Shown in pieces: positions 23,160 through 35,550 of a stretch of 64,000 nucleotides of DNA (its first letter is position 1; every line of letters begins with the position of its first letter). This DNA comes from Prostheceraeus crozeri (taxonomy: Eukaryota; Platyhelminthes; Polycladida; Euryleptidae), in contig CAJQUW010014356.1 of assembly GCA_907163375.1 (NCBI GenBank), forward strand, positions 167,343 to 231,342, written 5' to 3'. The notes under the pieces are model-generated. The model did not search any database. It was not told the origin of the DNA and saw only the letters and a list, made by a program, of their open reading frames with translations. Made by a program: the position numbers and the translations under genes.

Positions 23160-23230
23160 ATATATAATTATATGTATTAATATATATATATATATATATA
23201 CTATATATATATATATATATGATATGTATA
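23053..23230. repeat. (TA)n-rich block with TATATAATATATAATTATATGTATTAA units
   Basis: TA repeat interrupted by a short unit that occurs twice (about 23093-23120 and 23151-23180). It separates the mariner element from the first Penelope-like element. Confidence 0.9.
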
Positions 23231-23648
23231 TATATTAAAATAAAATAAAACATTCAATTCACAACATGTTTCTGCATTTATTCTAATGCCTTCATCAGGT
23301 GCTAACAGAATTAACATGAAATCAAGCTTATATATGACAAGAATGATAATGAGTAAAATTTACAAGCGATGGCATGGAATGATATGGCAACAGGACAATT
23401 AACAATATAACAATAAAATCAGATGAAATGACAAGTTTACAAAGACTGCTATGTTTATGATGACGTGACCAAACGAGCTATTTACAAATTCAATGCCAGT
23501 GGATTAGAACCTCCTCGATCATTCATGAGTGCATCAGTACTGGTACTCTTAATAAGAATTGATTCCAAAAGACGAGGGTTATTATTAACCGTAGAGATAC
23601 TCGCAAAGCCGTCTTTCTTTGGTGGATGGACGTGCATGCTGACTTCTG
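23231..23648. repeat. Inverted repeat arm of Penelope-like element 1 (partner 24516-24949)
   Basis: Starting in TATATTAAAATAAAATAAAA and running past the GIY-YIG C-terminus, this 418-bp arm is nearly identical, inverted, to 24516-24949, which carries one small extra insert. Because the arms hold the same coding end, mirrored open frames appear on opposite strands. Confidence 0.9.
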
Positions 23649-24949
23649 TCGGAGTAGGATGCGCTTTGAGATGTTCATTAATGCGAGTAATGAAATGACG
23701 AATGGAACTGCCAATGCAACATTTATCACAATGTTCACAACTATATTTGTATACAATATTTGATTTCAATTCGTTATTTATTTTATCTTTGTTGGGAAAA
23801 AATTGAGAAGTCTTCAGGGTTGTAAAAATAACCCTTACACGTACAGTCTCTGGTAGAAATTTATTTATGTCTCTGATGTGGCGATTTAGATTGCTTTCTT
23901 TGTCAGTAATGAAAGGGAAACTCCAATTCACGGTTGTAGTGTCGCTTTCATTTTCATTTTTGTCGCTTGAACTTTGATCTCTGTAATTTTTTTCGACTTT
24001 TGCCTGGACGCCATCAATGACTCCGTCGGAGAACCCGTTCTCCCGAAAAATAGAACGGATGATCTCCACGGACTCATGACAACACTCAGGAGAAGAAGAT
24101 ACTGCTCTGGCACGGTAAAACAAGGATTTCATGGCTGCCAAGCGATAGTGCTTTGGAGCGTAAGCGCAATTGGGAGTATACACTCCAGTATTCGTCTCTT
24201 TCAAATACCAAACTGTATCAAAAGAATTGCCATTCCGAATGATCTTGGTGACAAGAAAAATAAGAGAATTTTGCTCTTCTTGTTCCATCGTAAACTGAAT
24301 ATTGCTATGAAGCCTGTTAATGAACTCAAAAAAATTTGTTATGTTAGACGAATGATCAAAAATCGTAAAAATGTCATCGACAAACCGTTTGTAGAATCTG
24401 GGGCTATGCGGACAGTCTTGTAAGCGAGACTCAATTAAAGTCATCGCAAAAGCTGACATTGTTGGAGAGAGGCATGAGCCCATGGACAGCCCGTCATTTT
24501 GCACATAGAGCTCACCAGAAGTCAGCATGCACGTCCATCCACCAAAGAAAGACGGCTTTGCGAGTATCTCTACGGTTAATAATAACCCTCGTCTTTTGGA
24601 ATCAATTCTTATTAAGAGTACCAGTTCTGAAGCACTCATGAATGATCGAGGAGGTTCTAATCCACTGGCATTGAATTTGTAAATAGCTCGTTTGGTCACG
24701 TCATCATATGCATAGCAGTCTTTGTAAACTTGTCATTTCATCTGATTTTATTGTTATATTGTTCATATATGTTATTGTTATATTGTCCTGTTGCCATATC
24801 ATTCCATGCCATCGCTTGTAAATTTTACTCATTATCATCTTGTCATATAAAAGCTTGATTTTATGTTAATTCTGTTAGCACCTGATGAAGGCATTAGAAT
24901 AAATGCAGAAACATGTTGTGAATTGATTGTTTTATTTTATTTTAATATA
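23231..24949 (-). mobile_element. Penelope-like element 1, 5'-truncated, with an inverted copy of its own 3' end
   Basis: Minus-strand coding shows a reverse transcriptase of Penelope type (GLSMGSCLSPTMSAFAM, FYKRFVDDIFTIF, YLKETNTGVYTP) followed by a GIY-YIG endonuclease (NIVYKYSCEHCDKC, then SSIRHFITRINEHL). Penelope-like elements prime reverse transcription from nicked DNA and use the GIY-YIG nuclease rather than an integrase. The N-terminal part of the RT is absent. At the 5' truncation point the sequence continues into an inverted copy of the element's own 3' end (24516-24949 against 23231-23648). This arrangement, an inverted 3' piece at the head, is common for Penelope insertions. The element looks broken. 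Confidence 0.88.
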
Positions 24950-25407
24950 ATCTGGACACAAGCTTATCAAATGTATATATATATATATATAATATATATA
25001 TATATTGTTGATGATGAATCAGCATGATCTTAAGTGATCTAAATAAATACCAATTACCACGGCGGGCAGCGTCAGTTATATATAGTGTCAGTATATAGTC
25101 AGCTATATAGTGTATAAACATTTCAAAAGTAAGCACGCCTCCATCTGTTTAACATCTGATAAGCTCAAAATATTAGTGCTCCAACACAATTTTTCCAACA
25201 GCTATGAACGAAAGACAGCAGAGAAATATTACATCAAAGTGAATTCAACAGCTATGAATGTAATGCTCAACCAAAATCTATAGATGTATAAAACTTTTTC
25301 AAATTTCGTATGTAAATGTGTTGATAAAATTCTTTTTACCATCAGACTTTGAAAAGAGATAGTCGAAATATTGTCACAATAAGATCTTATTTATTGGCCT
25401 CGTCTTT

Positions 25408-25446
<39 letters not shown>
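24950..25446. other. (TA)n blocks and short unclassified sequence
   Basis: TA tracts at about 24975-25005 and 25413-25445 flank roughly 400 bases without a gene. The word CAACAGCTATGAA appears twice (about 25196 and 25246). Confidence 0.6.
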
Positions 25447-25447
<1 letters not shown>

Positions 25448-27842
25448 CGGAAATAGCCCAAAATTATTGAAATTCAAAACAAGATTGTTAGGAGCGCACA
25501 ACATGTTTCAGCAAATCATTTGCCATCCTCAGGTGAAATCAAGCAAACAAAGTTAAAAAAATCTTTAAATACAAAATTACAAGTCATTAGGTCACCGAGA
25601 TAAAATCACTGAAGTCACAAAATGAAGTCAATTCTGAAGGTCACTTGCATTGGAAGTAGCTACGCAATAAAATACACAATAGAGCCATGAATTACAAATC
25701 TATCAGCGTATTAATGGAGCTTGCCCTTTCATTCATGAGAGTGCTAAAGTCAGACTTCTTTATTATAATTGATTCCAGAAATCTAGGGTATTCAGTACAG
25801 GCAATGATATCGAAATTTTCTTTCTTTGGTGGATGTACATGCATGCTATTTCGGTTGGTGTTGGATACGCTTTCAAATGTTCGTTGATTCTGGTAGCAAA
25901 ATGGCGGATAGAGCTGCCCACGTAACACTTTTCACAGTGATCACATGTGTATTTGTACACAACATTAGACTTTAATTCGGGCACAACTTTATCCTTATTA
26001 GAGAAAAAATTGCTAGTTTTCAAGGTTTTAAAAACGGGCGAAACTTTCATGTCAGGCGGTAAAAACTTATTGATGTCTTTGACACGAGAAAGAAGATTTT
26101 GTTCACTCTCCGAAATGTAGGGGAAGCTCCATGTTATAAATTTAAAGTCGTCATGAGCGTTTGGTCGAGCAACGTTGGCTTTGTGTCTTGCCTCAACTTT
26201 TTCTCGCATGCGCAAAATAGTTCTTTCAGAAAATCCGTTTTTTTGAAAAGAGCTTGAATAGCAGAAACAGAGTTTTGATAATTATTAGGATTGGAATTCA
26301 ATTTCAAGGCACGATAAAAGAGTGAATTCATAGCAGCCAAGCGATAACGTTTGGGAGCATAAGCAGAATTAGGGGTGTAAATGCCAGTATTTGTTTCTTT
26401 GAGGTGCCAAGCGATATTGAAGGCATTCTCACTTTTGGTAACTTTGGTATCTAAAAACACAAGACTTTCATTGACTTCTCGCTCCATCGTGAATTTGATA
26501 TCAGGATGAAGGGTATTCAGAAAGTCATGAAAGGCGGAAGCATCGGAGTTTTTGTCAAAAATGCAAAATATGTCATCAACGTAACGTTTATAATAAGGAG
26601 ACAACCGTTGACAGGGACAGGAAGAGACAGGGAGACAGGGAGAGAACCGTTGAAGTTTTTCATGCGAGTTTCTATCATGTCCATGGCAAAAGAGGCCATA
26701 GTTGGGGCAAGACACGATCCCATAGACATTACATCGGTCTGCACAAATAGCTTGTCATCGAATGAGAAGAGGATGTTCGTGCAGGCTAGCCTCAAAAGTT
26801 CACGAAGGGCCTGCTTTCCGATAGGGAGCTGATCCTCATTGATGGTGTAAAGGACATGATCAATTGTATCCTCAATAGGAATACTCGTGAAAAGATTTTT
26901 CACATCGTAGCTAATAAGTTGTGTATTCTCTGAACTTAATCCATTCAGAGAATCCACAAACTCGAAAGTATCTTGACAGTATGCGTTTTTGGAATGAGAG
27001 GTTTGAGAACATTGTCCAACCACTTGGCCAATTTTGAAGGATACGAATTGATCATGTTCAAGATCGGACGATAAGGAGGGTCTTCCTTGTTTTTGTGGAT
27101 TTTAGGAAGCCCGTAAAGTCTCGCCGGTTGAGAGCCAACCGGTTTGACAGTCTTAAAGATAGCATCCGAAATTAGGAGCCTCGTTTTCATTTGAGTCAGC
27201 TTGCGAATAAATCTATCCTCTTCGAGGATGAACGGATCCTTCTTTGATCGGGCACAATATGAATATGGTTTGAAACGACTGCTGTCACTGAGCAAAGTGG
27301 TCATTTTTTCAACATAAGAACTGCGTTTGTCAATGACAACGCCATTGCCTTTGTCGAATTTGCTGATGTATAAATGCTTTCTAGAAGATAGGTTTCGAAG
27401 AATCTTTAACTTAGATTTCCAATATTTGGAAACTTTATGACAAGAGAAATAAGACTTAAAAGTACCTCGAAATTTGTGTTTCAAAGTATTCAAAGTGTCT
27501 TCAATAAGAGAAGAAATGCAAGCAATCTGACTAAAGACAGCCTCAGCTTCAGCCTTTTCCTGGTCAATGGAAATTCGTTCCCTTGGCCACGACATAGAAA
27601 ATCCAAGGCTGAGTAATTGAATTTCGTCGCTATTGAAGCTATCTTCAGAAAGATTTATCACCGAATGAGATGCTGCATTATCAGTCACATGATCTCTTAC
27701 GTTATCGGAAATCAATGAAGTTAACTTTTTTTCGTGAATTCCACGAATAGATTTGCCTAATTTTAGCAAATGGTGCCTCATGATTGTCTGATAAAGGATC
27801 CGTTCATCCTCGTTAAAGGACTGCAAGGAGTTCTGCAACTGT
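25447..27842 (-). mobile_element. Penelope-like element 2, near full length
   Basis: The minus strand, read from about 27838 down, has an N-terminal region, then RT motifs in order: ARLYGLPKIHKNKEDPPYRP, ISYDVKNLFTSIP, MSMGSCLAPTMASFAMD, YYKRYVDDIFCIF and LVFLDTKVT. A linker follows, then a GIY-YIG nuclease (VVYKYTCDHCEKCYVGSS, then RHFATRINEHL, with a C-terminal RFLESIIIKK). At 2.4 kb it has every part of a Penelope-like element. The reading frame is broken in a few places. It lies between two (TA)n tracts and is clearly a different lineage from element 1. Confidence 0.9.
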
Positions 27843-27895
27843 TTTTCTTATATATATATATATGTTTTCTATATATATATATATATATATATATA
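27843..27895. repeat. (TA)n tract between Penelope-like elements 2 and 3
   Basis: Two short TA blocks split by GTTTTC. It marks the 5' end of element 2 and the 3' end of element 3. Confidence 0.9.
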
Positions 27896-29787
27896 TTTCC
27901 ACCATGATATGGCCACATATTCATTTCAAAGAAAAAAAGCAATCTTGTGATAATTTGCTTTTATCCAAACGCGTTTCAGAGCGTTACAGTCTCCTTTGTC
28001 AATGGATTGATGCAAAACAAGGTAAAATCATTTTTATATGAGATGAAATGAAATGAACACTGTTAAAATGGCGTCAGATGGCAATGTACAGATGAAACAG
28101 AAAAAGGACAGACATGAAATGACGTACTTTGAATCCAATGACATAGCTATAGATTTAGTAGATAGAAGTGGAAAGGAACCGTCTCTATTGTTCAGCAAAT
28201 TATTATTGTTTTTAATCAGAATCGATTCGAGAATCTTGTGACTGTTGGTGCACGCAATGACTTAAAAATTCTTTTTCTCTAGCGCGTGTGGATGAACTGA
28301 TATTTCAGTGGGTACTGGGTACCCCTTCATGTGCTCTGAGATCCGAGTAATAAAATGTCTAGAAGTCTCCCCGATATAGACATATTCACATTCTCCACAG
28401 GTGTACGAATACGTACATTTTGATTTCAAGTCGGGAGGGAATAATATCTTTACTTCTAAAGAACATGCTGGTCTTCAACGTTTGAAAGACCGCTCTGATT
28501 TTTACATTGCTTGGTAACAATTTGTTTAGCTCATGTATTCTGCTTTTCAGAACAGGCGCTTTCTCACGGATAAAAGGAAATTGCCAATTGATGATTTTCA
28601 AATTTTCAGGTTTAGCCTCTTTTTCAACTCCAAACTGATTGTCAACTTTCACTTTAACTTTGTCTATGGTATGTTCATCATACCCATTATCAATAAAAAT
28701 TGTCTTGATTTTCAAGCAAGAATTTTGATAAATCTCAGAATTTGACGAAATGCGCCTAGCACGATAAAACAGCGAACGCATAGCAGCCAATTTGTACTGT
28801 ATTGGAGCGTGAGAACAACTAGGAGTTGTAACCTCAGTATTTGTCCCCTTTTGATAACCATGAAGTAACAAACTGACTATCTTCACGTTTGATCATGATA
28901 TCAGGGAAACAAATACCTCTGTCTTTCTCATCTTCATGGTAAATTTGATGTCATTATCCAACGTGTTTATAAATTCAAAGAACTCTTTGGCATCAGCAGA
29001 GTCTTGAATATAGCGAAACAATCGTCAACATATCTTTTATAAAAGACAAACTTGTTTCCAGAAAACTTTCCAAATTTGGATTCTAGAAAACTCATGGCAA
29101 AAGATGCCATGGTAGGGCCTAAATTTGAACCCATAGACATGCCGTCAATTTGTCTGTAAAGTTGGTTATTAAAAGAAAACATTACATCTTTTGCAAGCTA
29201 AGTTAAGCAGCTCCCGCATTGTGCGCTTGGAGACTGGAAGCTCATTTTCAGCTATGTTAGAGATGATGTAATCAATAGTACGGTCGACAGGAATACAGGT
29301 GAACAGAGCAGAGACATCATAGCTGCACATGTAAACATTATTTTTAGGTTCAACTTCGACGGCGATCAAAAAATTCAAACTGTCCTTGACGTTATAAGTT
29401 TTTGGTATGTGCTTCTTTAAAACAGAGTCAAGCCAAGAGGCAATGTTGGAGAGATAAGAGTTTTTCATACTGAGAATTGGACGATAAGGAGGATTCTTAG
29501 AATCTTTATGGACTTTAGGAAGACCATACAATCTTGCTGGTTGGGAACCTTTGGCTTTGATAGCCTGAAAAATGGCATCGGAGATACAGCCATCTTTTTT
29601 GAGCTTACTCAACTTCCGATTAAGCTTATCTTCCTCAACAATGTGGGGATTTTTCTTCGCTCTCTTATCAGGAACATATTGTTTGAACCGTTTACTATCT
29701 GAGAGGAATGATAGAATTTTTCTCAGATACGTGTCTTTAGAATCGATAACAATGCCATTGCCTTTATCAAATTTGGAGATGTATAAA
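27896..29787 (-). mobile_element. Penelope-like element 3, 5'-truncated
   Basis: The minus strand carries QPARLYGLPKVHKDSKNPPY, YDVSALFTCIPVDRTI, DGMSMGSNLGPTMASFAM and FYKRYVDDCFAIF, then the post-RT block APIQYKLAAMRSLFYRARR. A GIY-YIG region is visible around 28260-28440, where a cysteine-containing stretch follows KCTYSYTC-like coding. The 5' end stops at a short TA tract at 29788. It is broken in several places and is distinct in sequence from the other three elements here. Confidence 0.85.
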
Positions 29788-29818
29788 TAATATATATAAT
29801 ATATAATAATATATATAT

Positions 29819-31005
29819 TTTTTCTTTTTCAAAACCATCGTACTCAGCAGTGAGATTTTATTCCGGACATGTTTCGGTATTTGAGGTCATACCATCATCA
29901 GCGTTACAATCAAACGGTAAGAGCAGATACGAAATGGCTTATATACAAAAATGAAAAACTATGGTGAAATTTACAATGAAGTCTGATTGGTTGAGATCCA
30001 CTCCTCTCGTTAGCAAGTGTGGTCAAAGTTGCTTTTGATCAATATCGTTTCTAGAATTTTAGGAAATTTAGTTCTACCGACGATGCTGAAATTCTCACGT
30101 GACGGATTGTGCACGTGCATAGATATCTCTGTAGGGGTCGGTTTACCAGAAATGTGCTCGTTTATCCGAGTTGCTAAATGGCGTGTTGTAACGCCAACGT
30201 ATCGCATTTGGCAGCGATCACAGCTGTAAAGGTACACAATATCAGATTTAAGCTCACTCGAAATAGCATCAACGTTCTGACAAAAATCATCAAGGGTTTT
30301 CAGAGTTTTGAAAATCAATCTAATTTTCAAGTTTTCAGGTAACGATTTATTGACAGTATAAATGCGTTTCTTTAGCTCTTCGACACGCTTGCTAAGAAAA
30401 GGGACATTCCAGTGAATAAATTTGAGATCATTCTCATGCTCGGTGTGTCTATTATTGGCTTGCGTTCAACCTCATCTTTGATTTTCAGCATTAACTTATC
30501 AGAGTAGCCATTCAATCGACTGAATTTCAAAATTTCATCAATGACGTTATTTTTAATGAATTCGTTGAGAGCAAATACGGAAAGCTCGATAGAATAAAGA
30601 GCGGAAAGCCGCTACTTTATAAGAAAAAGGAGCCATTGCAGACGAAGGAATATACATTCCGGTATTTGTATCTTTAAATGCAAAAGAGACAAATAAATCG
30701 ACATGATCAATGGTTACTTTTGTATCTAAAAACCTCAAGGAATCGTCTGACTGATAATCAACAGTAAACTTGATGCTGTTGCTCAACGAATTGATAAACT
30801 CAAGAAAATTCTCAATTTCTTTTCTATTACGAAAAATGCAAAAACAGTCGTCGACATATCTTTTGTAAAACAACGGCTGGTTGCCTGAAAAATTTTTGAA
30901 TTTGCGCTCCATACTGTCCATGGCGAAAGCAGCCATGGTAGGACCCAGCTTCGAGCCTATAGCCATACCGTCAAACTGAGTATAGAGATTGCCATTAATA
31001 GAAAA
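29819..31005 (-). mobile_element. Penelope-like element 4, 5'-truncated
   Basis: RT motifs DGMAIGSKLGPTMAAFAMD, YKRYVDDCFCIF and LRFLDTKVT are followed by a GIY-YIG nuclease (DIVYLYSCDRCQMRYVG, then TTRHLATRINEHI, ending KFPKILETILIKS) on the minus strand. The element begins abruptly in (TA)n-rich DNA at about 31005, before the catalytic RT core, and ends near 29819 next to another TA block. It is broken in a few places and is again a separate lineage. Confidence 0.85.
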
Positions 31006-31215
31006 AATAAAATAATATACATATATAATAAACATATATACACATAATATATACACATATATATATATATACATAAAATAAAATATAATATACATTATAT
31101 ATATTATATAATAATATTATATATATAATATATATATATTATATATTTATTTATATAAATTAATATATATATCTATATATATATATATTTATATATATAA
31201 TTATATATACTCCAG
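31006..31215. repeat. (TA)n-rich tract, right edge of the island
   Basis: Mostly TA and TTATA units. It closes a run of TA blocks that begins at 19445. Confidence 0.9.
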
Positions 31216-32253
31216 CTATTCTATCTGCTTTATTTTGCTTTACGTCATCTTTCATCAGTTTCTTTGTTCCTTGAGGAAAGAATTCGTTGGCCTTCATTTC
31301 CAAAAGGTCTCTTTTTCAATTTTTTGAATTCAGGAAATACTCGTATATTTCAGAACTGAAATTCAAGACATATCACTAGCATTCGCATTTGTTTCTCCAT
31401 GCATAATTGTTTTTTTTGTTGAATAAATTCAACTGTCCCTGCAAGAACTACAAATAAACTCAAAATCATAATCAGGAGTATGAAAATAACATAAATTTAG
31501 ATGAAAAAGATCTAATTTTATAGTATTTCATTTCACCAAAAACTGATGGACAAAAGTGACAACCGGCCAGGACCTCGGGACATACAAGTAAAACCGGGAC
31601 GTCTGGTAAATCTACTTTTACTTCAGTCTGCTTTCAGAGTGAGGCGATTAAAAGACGCACAAACTGAATACAAAATGTAGAATATAAAGCGATGATTTCA
31701 TTAATTCTCTTCAATTTTGATTATATCGCTAATTAGGATATTACAAAGAGAGGATTACAGATACTCTAATGCAGCATCAATCTCATAAACAGAATCATCT
31801 CCGCACTATTTAGGGATTGAATTGAAAACTGCATGAGAATTTCTCTTCTTTCTCCTATAGATTAGATCATTGCATTCATCTATCGTGTGACGTTTGGAGT
31901 TCCCCATTTCATGTATCGATCTTGTAATCCAATTCTGTTAGACAAGAAAGAAATAAGTGATGTGGAGCGTCAGTTTCCAACATGTACTAGTTGTCCACGA
32001 ACATTGACTAATCTGTCGATTATGGTTCATCCTAAAGTCATCTTCATATCTCCAGGTTCAATGATGCAATCTTCATTTGCTGACAAACTAACAAAATTCA
32101 TGAAGTCTTTAACAAGGACAATCAATATTTATTGATATTTTATTAACTTTGTTTTAAAGCAATTTTTGTCTTTTCAAATAGTTGCACCACGATTTATGTA
32201 GAGTCATCAATAGTTATACATTTTACTAACCTTCCTAAGTGTCCTTTGATGAT
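31216..32253. other. No firm gene; possible unidentified exon at 31870-32135
   Basis: An 82-residue plus-strand frame at 31887-32135 (MTFGVPHFMYRSCNP..., with CTSCPRTL) follows a possible acceptor (TCTCCTATAG). I do not recognise it, and it may be chance. The rest shows nothing. Confidence 0.3.
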
Positions 32254-32261
32254 GTTTGGAT

Positions 32262-32330
32262 CAGTGGCGGCTCGTGCAGTTCAAGTGAGGTGCAGTCCAA
32301 ACTTCTGTTTGTAAGCTCATTAGCTAATGT
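32262..32330 (+). mobile_element. hAT left-end fragment (same family as 12744-13672)
   Basis: The phrase CAGTGGCGGCTCGTGCAGTT starting at 32262 is the family's terminal repeat; its inverse forms the right end at 13672. No matching right end or octamer repeat of GTTTGGAT was found downstream, so the extent is unknown. Confidence 0.5.
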
Positions 32331-32861
32331 GGTCTCGCCCATCGCGGCTACTACAATTAGCTATAAATGTACACCTTGATGTACATGTGGGCTATGCGTC
32401 CATTTATGACATGGAAAACTTGACATTGAAAAATATATTTCAAATATTTAACTGCGATCCCTTTATAATAAAGAATTCTTTTATAGTTTGGACTCTCCAT
32501 TCAATTAAAAAAAGAAACTAAGTTCAAATTTCATAACAGGTCATTGAAATGAAAGCAAACAATTTCATTTTTAAGCTCTTCCGTTCAAAATGATTTTAAA
32601 TTATTGGTCGCAAAAAGTCGCAAGAGAAAACAGGTTGCATCCGAAATATTATAATTTTATGGGTTGACGGTGAACGCACGAAAGCTGTTTTCCCGTAATT
32701 CGTTGAGCAATTGGTCTTGCAAGTTCTTCACTTCCACAAAATCGATTTTTTGGTACAACGGTCAATAGTGAAGCAGTAGCCATTTTGAAGTAATTTTGGT
32801 TTGCCTTTCTGAGATTTTGCTAATCGTAGCCGTTTACTAATTTATGCTCATGGGTCTAACA

Positions 32862-32990
32862 CGTCTTAGGGCCGCATGCTGAAAGTCACCCTTCACTTTC
32901 CCTTAACTTTCACTTCGTCTTAACTTTCGTAAAGTGCGAGTGAAGTGAAGGTGGAGGCAAAGTGTGACTCCAGCATAGGGCCCTAAGACG
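32862..32990. mobile_element. Small palindromic MITE-like element
   Basis: CGTCTTAGGGCCGCATGCTG at 32862 is inverted near perfectly at the right end (CAGCATAGGGCCCTAAGACG, ending 32990). The interior also pairs (TTCACTTTC-type words against GTGAAGTGAAGG). GGGCC ends within TTA/TAA resemble Harbinger MITEs, but the flanks are part of the palindrome, so the target duplication cannot be separated. Confidence 0.55.
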
Positions 32991-32994
32991 ATAG

Positions 32995-33235
32995 AAAAGT
33001 CGCGCTTTACTTCAACTGATTCAAGCGAAGGCATGAATAATGGAAAGTGGCTCATGACTACCAGAGCAAGGTATCAAAAGCATTGAATGAGGATTGCCTA
33101 TCAAAAAGATGGAGATGAACTATCTGTTTGACTGCCTCTTCATAGAGCTCAAGAAACAATTCACTTCCTACATGGAAATCTTTTATGTTTTCTACTCGTA
33201 TAACAATATTATCTCAACTAAACGAAAGGACGATG
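32995..33235. other. Short spacer before the Polinton
   Basis: No gene or repeat recognised. It ends in the host copy of the ACCGGA target hexamer at 33236-33241. Confidence 0.4.
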
Positions 33236-33241
33236 ACCGGA

Positions 33242-34032
33242 AGTAGTAAGCCCATCCCAAATTCAAGTGCAAAATGTGAAAGGATGAGTCATCCCCCCCC
33301 TCTGGAAGGCAGGGAGTTCGCCAAGGATGTGTTGGGAGGATTGGGTCCGAGAGGAGGAAACGGGTCCCTACCCCCCCTCTGGAAGGAAGGAAGGAGGAAC
33401 TGTGAGGCAAGGGATGGGAAGAAGGTGATAGGAATGTGTGAGGGATAGAATGAGAAAAGGGTGGGTGTTGGTGGTGTTTGTGATGAGAAAAGTTGGAAAT
33501 CGTCATGAAGGAGGGTTTGGATGTGAAAGTGGAGTTTAGATTTGGAATCTGCGTGAAATTGTGGGTGGGGAAGGAAGGCGGGAGGAGTTTTCCTGAGAGG
33601 CAAGGAGTGGAGCGGCAGAGTAGGAAAAGGGCGGGTGTTGGATGTTTTGGGATGAGAAAAGTCGTTTTTCACCATGAAGGAGGGTTCGGATGGAAAAACG
33701 GAGGCCAGATTCGGAATCTACGTGAACTTTTGGGTTAGGAAGAATGTTTCCAGCAAAATCGGAGAGAAAAAGTTCACAGCCCCCTCGGCAGCGATCTTCC
33801 AACTTTGGTGTTAGAGATCGTAGAAAGTCGTGCAATAGCTCATTTGAAAACTAAGAATGAGACAAATTCAGTGGAAGATACGGCTTGTTCCTATCTGCCT
33901 TCGTTTAGAGGTGAGACGTCATTGAAAATTTTGGACATTGGCGAAAAAACGACAGTGTTAGAATTTTTATGAAAATCGGTCTAGCGGGTGAACGACGCCT
34001 CGGATGGGAAAACAGAGACCAGATTTGGAATC
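33242..34032 (+). repeat. Polinton left terminal inverted repeat, about 0.79 kb
   Basis: It matches the right end in inverse. The homology is lost just after GAGACCAGATTTGGAATCA at about 34032. It contains one copy of a unit of about 316 bases that is repeated in the right end. An AP-1-like TGAGTCA lies 43 bases inside the end (33285-33291), mirrored at 53260-53266. Confidence 0.85.
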
Positions 34033-34312
34033 ATCGTCAAATTATGCTTCGGCATGGCAAATTTGAAAGCCATCGGAGAGAAAAAATTTTTCAGCATTTT
34101 TCCGAAAAACGAGTTAGAATTTTACGATGGCTGTGGGCTGTAGAGCCAAAACGAAGCATCGGATGGGAAAACGGAAGGCAGATTCGGATTCAGCGTCAAA
34201 TTCTACATACAGCTGGTGAATTTCCAGCTCAATCGGAGCACTAGAACCGGAGATAGACGGGTTTGAAGTTTTTGGATGATGGGTATTACGTTATCAGCTG
34301 ATCGCCACAAAC

Positions 34313-34369
34313 TATATAAGCGGGGAACCGACAGAGACTTTTCATTTAGAGGAGAGCGATTATCAAAGG
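34313..34369 (+). promoter_or_regulatory. Polinton promoter 1: TATA box, start region and first splice donor
   Basis: TATATAAG at 34313-34320 is followed about 30 bases later by CTTTTCATTT (probable start near 34343) and by a donor AAAG/GTAGGT at 34369. It sits 280 bases inside the left terminal repeat boundary and points towards the coiled-coil gene. Confidence 0.55.
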
Positions 34370-34796
34370 TAGGTCGTCTCTCTGAGCTCCGATGATAGCT
34401 TCGGACATTCCAAATTCCGGGTTTCTGTAAGAGACCGACTTAGAAAATTTCATTACTGATATCAGCTAAGGCGTCAGACTTAGAGGTTCGCCAGGAGATG
34501 GCCTTCGTCTCCAGGCCATAAAAGACTCCAAAACTTTAAAGGCTTGTAACTTTGCTTCTACAAGTCCGTTTGACTTGATTTAAAAAAGGTTCGGTCGCTA
34601 TTGACCTGCCCTAAGTGATAGACTACTTATAAAATTTCACAAGTAGTGCTAAAAAGTTGAATAATTTAAATTCACTATGTTTAGAGGTTTTCTGGGGTTT
34701 TCGACCCTGCTGAAGTCAATGAAAGGATTTTTAATGATGTCTGAGCCAGTCTTCTCATGTCTTACCATGATACAGGCGAGCAAGACACCGAGAGTT

Positions 34797-34960
34797 TTGT
34801 TGTAATATTCCACTGTCAGGGTGTTCCATCGGGACGGCGGATGATGCCGTAGTGATAAGTGTGGCAAGGGAGTGTGTCATAGATTAGACCGAATCCGCTG
34901 GGGCAACTCATGTCTCATGTTGGACATTTGACACAGTTCTCAACGTAGCACTTTGAACGC
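34797..34960 (+). ncRNA. Conserved leader module, copy 1 (candidate structured RNA)
   Basis: About 160 bases that are repeated in diverged form at 39199-39352. Conserved blocks appear in the same order and near-equal spacing: TGTAATA; GTTCC-loop-GGGAC; ACGGC-7-base loop-GCCGT (34834-34850); TTAGACCGAA; CTCATGTTGG; CTCAACGT. The stems are identical in the two copies while the loops differ, which is what an RNA structure would leave. Both copies lie downstream of a TATA box and splice donor. Classification as RNA is inference; a DNA regulatory module is the alternative. Confidence 0.45.
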
Positions 34961-35550
34961 CAATCGGTTGAGTCATAGCTATCTTGTCATGGGTGGCCTC
35001 TAAACATCTCCATTGCAAAACGCTTGTGATTCACGGCTTGCTATCCCTCTCTACGGCTTGCTATCACGCTGATCAAAGCAACGACTTGGGATGTTTCCTC
35101 TTGTAAATAACTCCACCAATTTTTATGTCAAAATCGGGGCCCGGATACCAACACAGTGACATGACGCACGCTCTGTCCGCCCGAGGTTGGATTTGTGGAT
35201 CAAGGCCTTGGAGCTGGGATAAGATCCCCTCTGAGTAATGCCTGTAACGGATTCAAGAGCTTAACACCCAAACAGTTGCTGGCTCGCTATCAGGCCTTCC
35301 TCGTCTAGCCTCAGTAACTCAGGGTTGGCAACGTCTATCGTTTGTCATTGTAACTTGGTAAAAATGAGACGGTAACTGCAGGCATTGACGTCAAACCTTT
35401 TCGCGTCATAGGGTAACCCGTCTTTGTGTTGGGAGTTGGTAACTGAAAGAACGGTGACTGCCGATGCCCATACATGGTAAAACTGCTGTTGTCAAGTCAA
35501 AAGCATGGTCAAATAAGGAAGGTCTGAATCATGGCTTTGTGCTCGCTGGG

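Noticed and set aside
23465-23698. Plus-strand frame identical to the start of a minus-strand frame
   Set aside because: Explained by the inverted arms of Penelope-like element 1 (23231-23648 and 24516-24949), not by a second gene.
33192-33835. Proline/histidine/serine-rich frames in the Polinton ends (also 52825-53324)
   Set aside because: They fall in the terminal inverted repeats and appear mirrored on both strands at both ends; low-complexity shadows.
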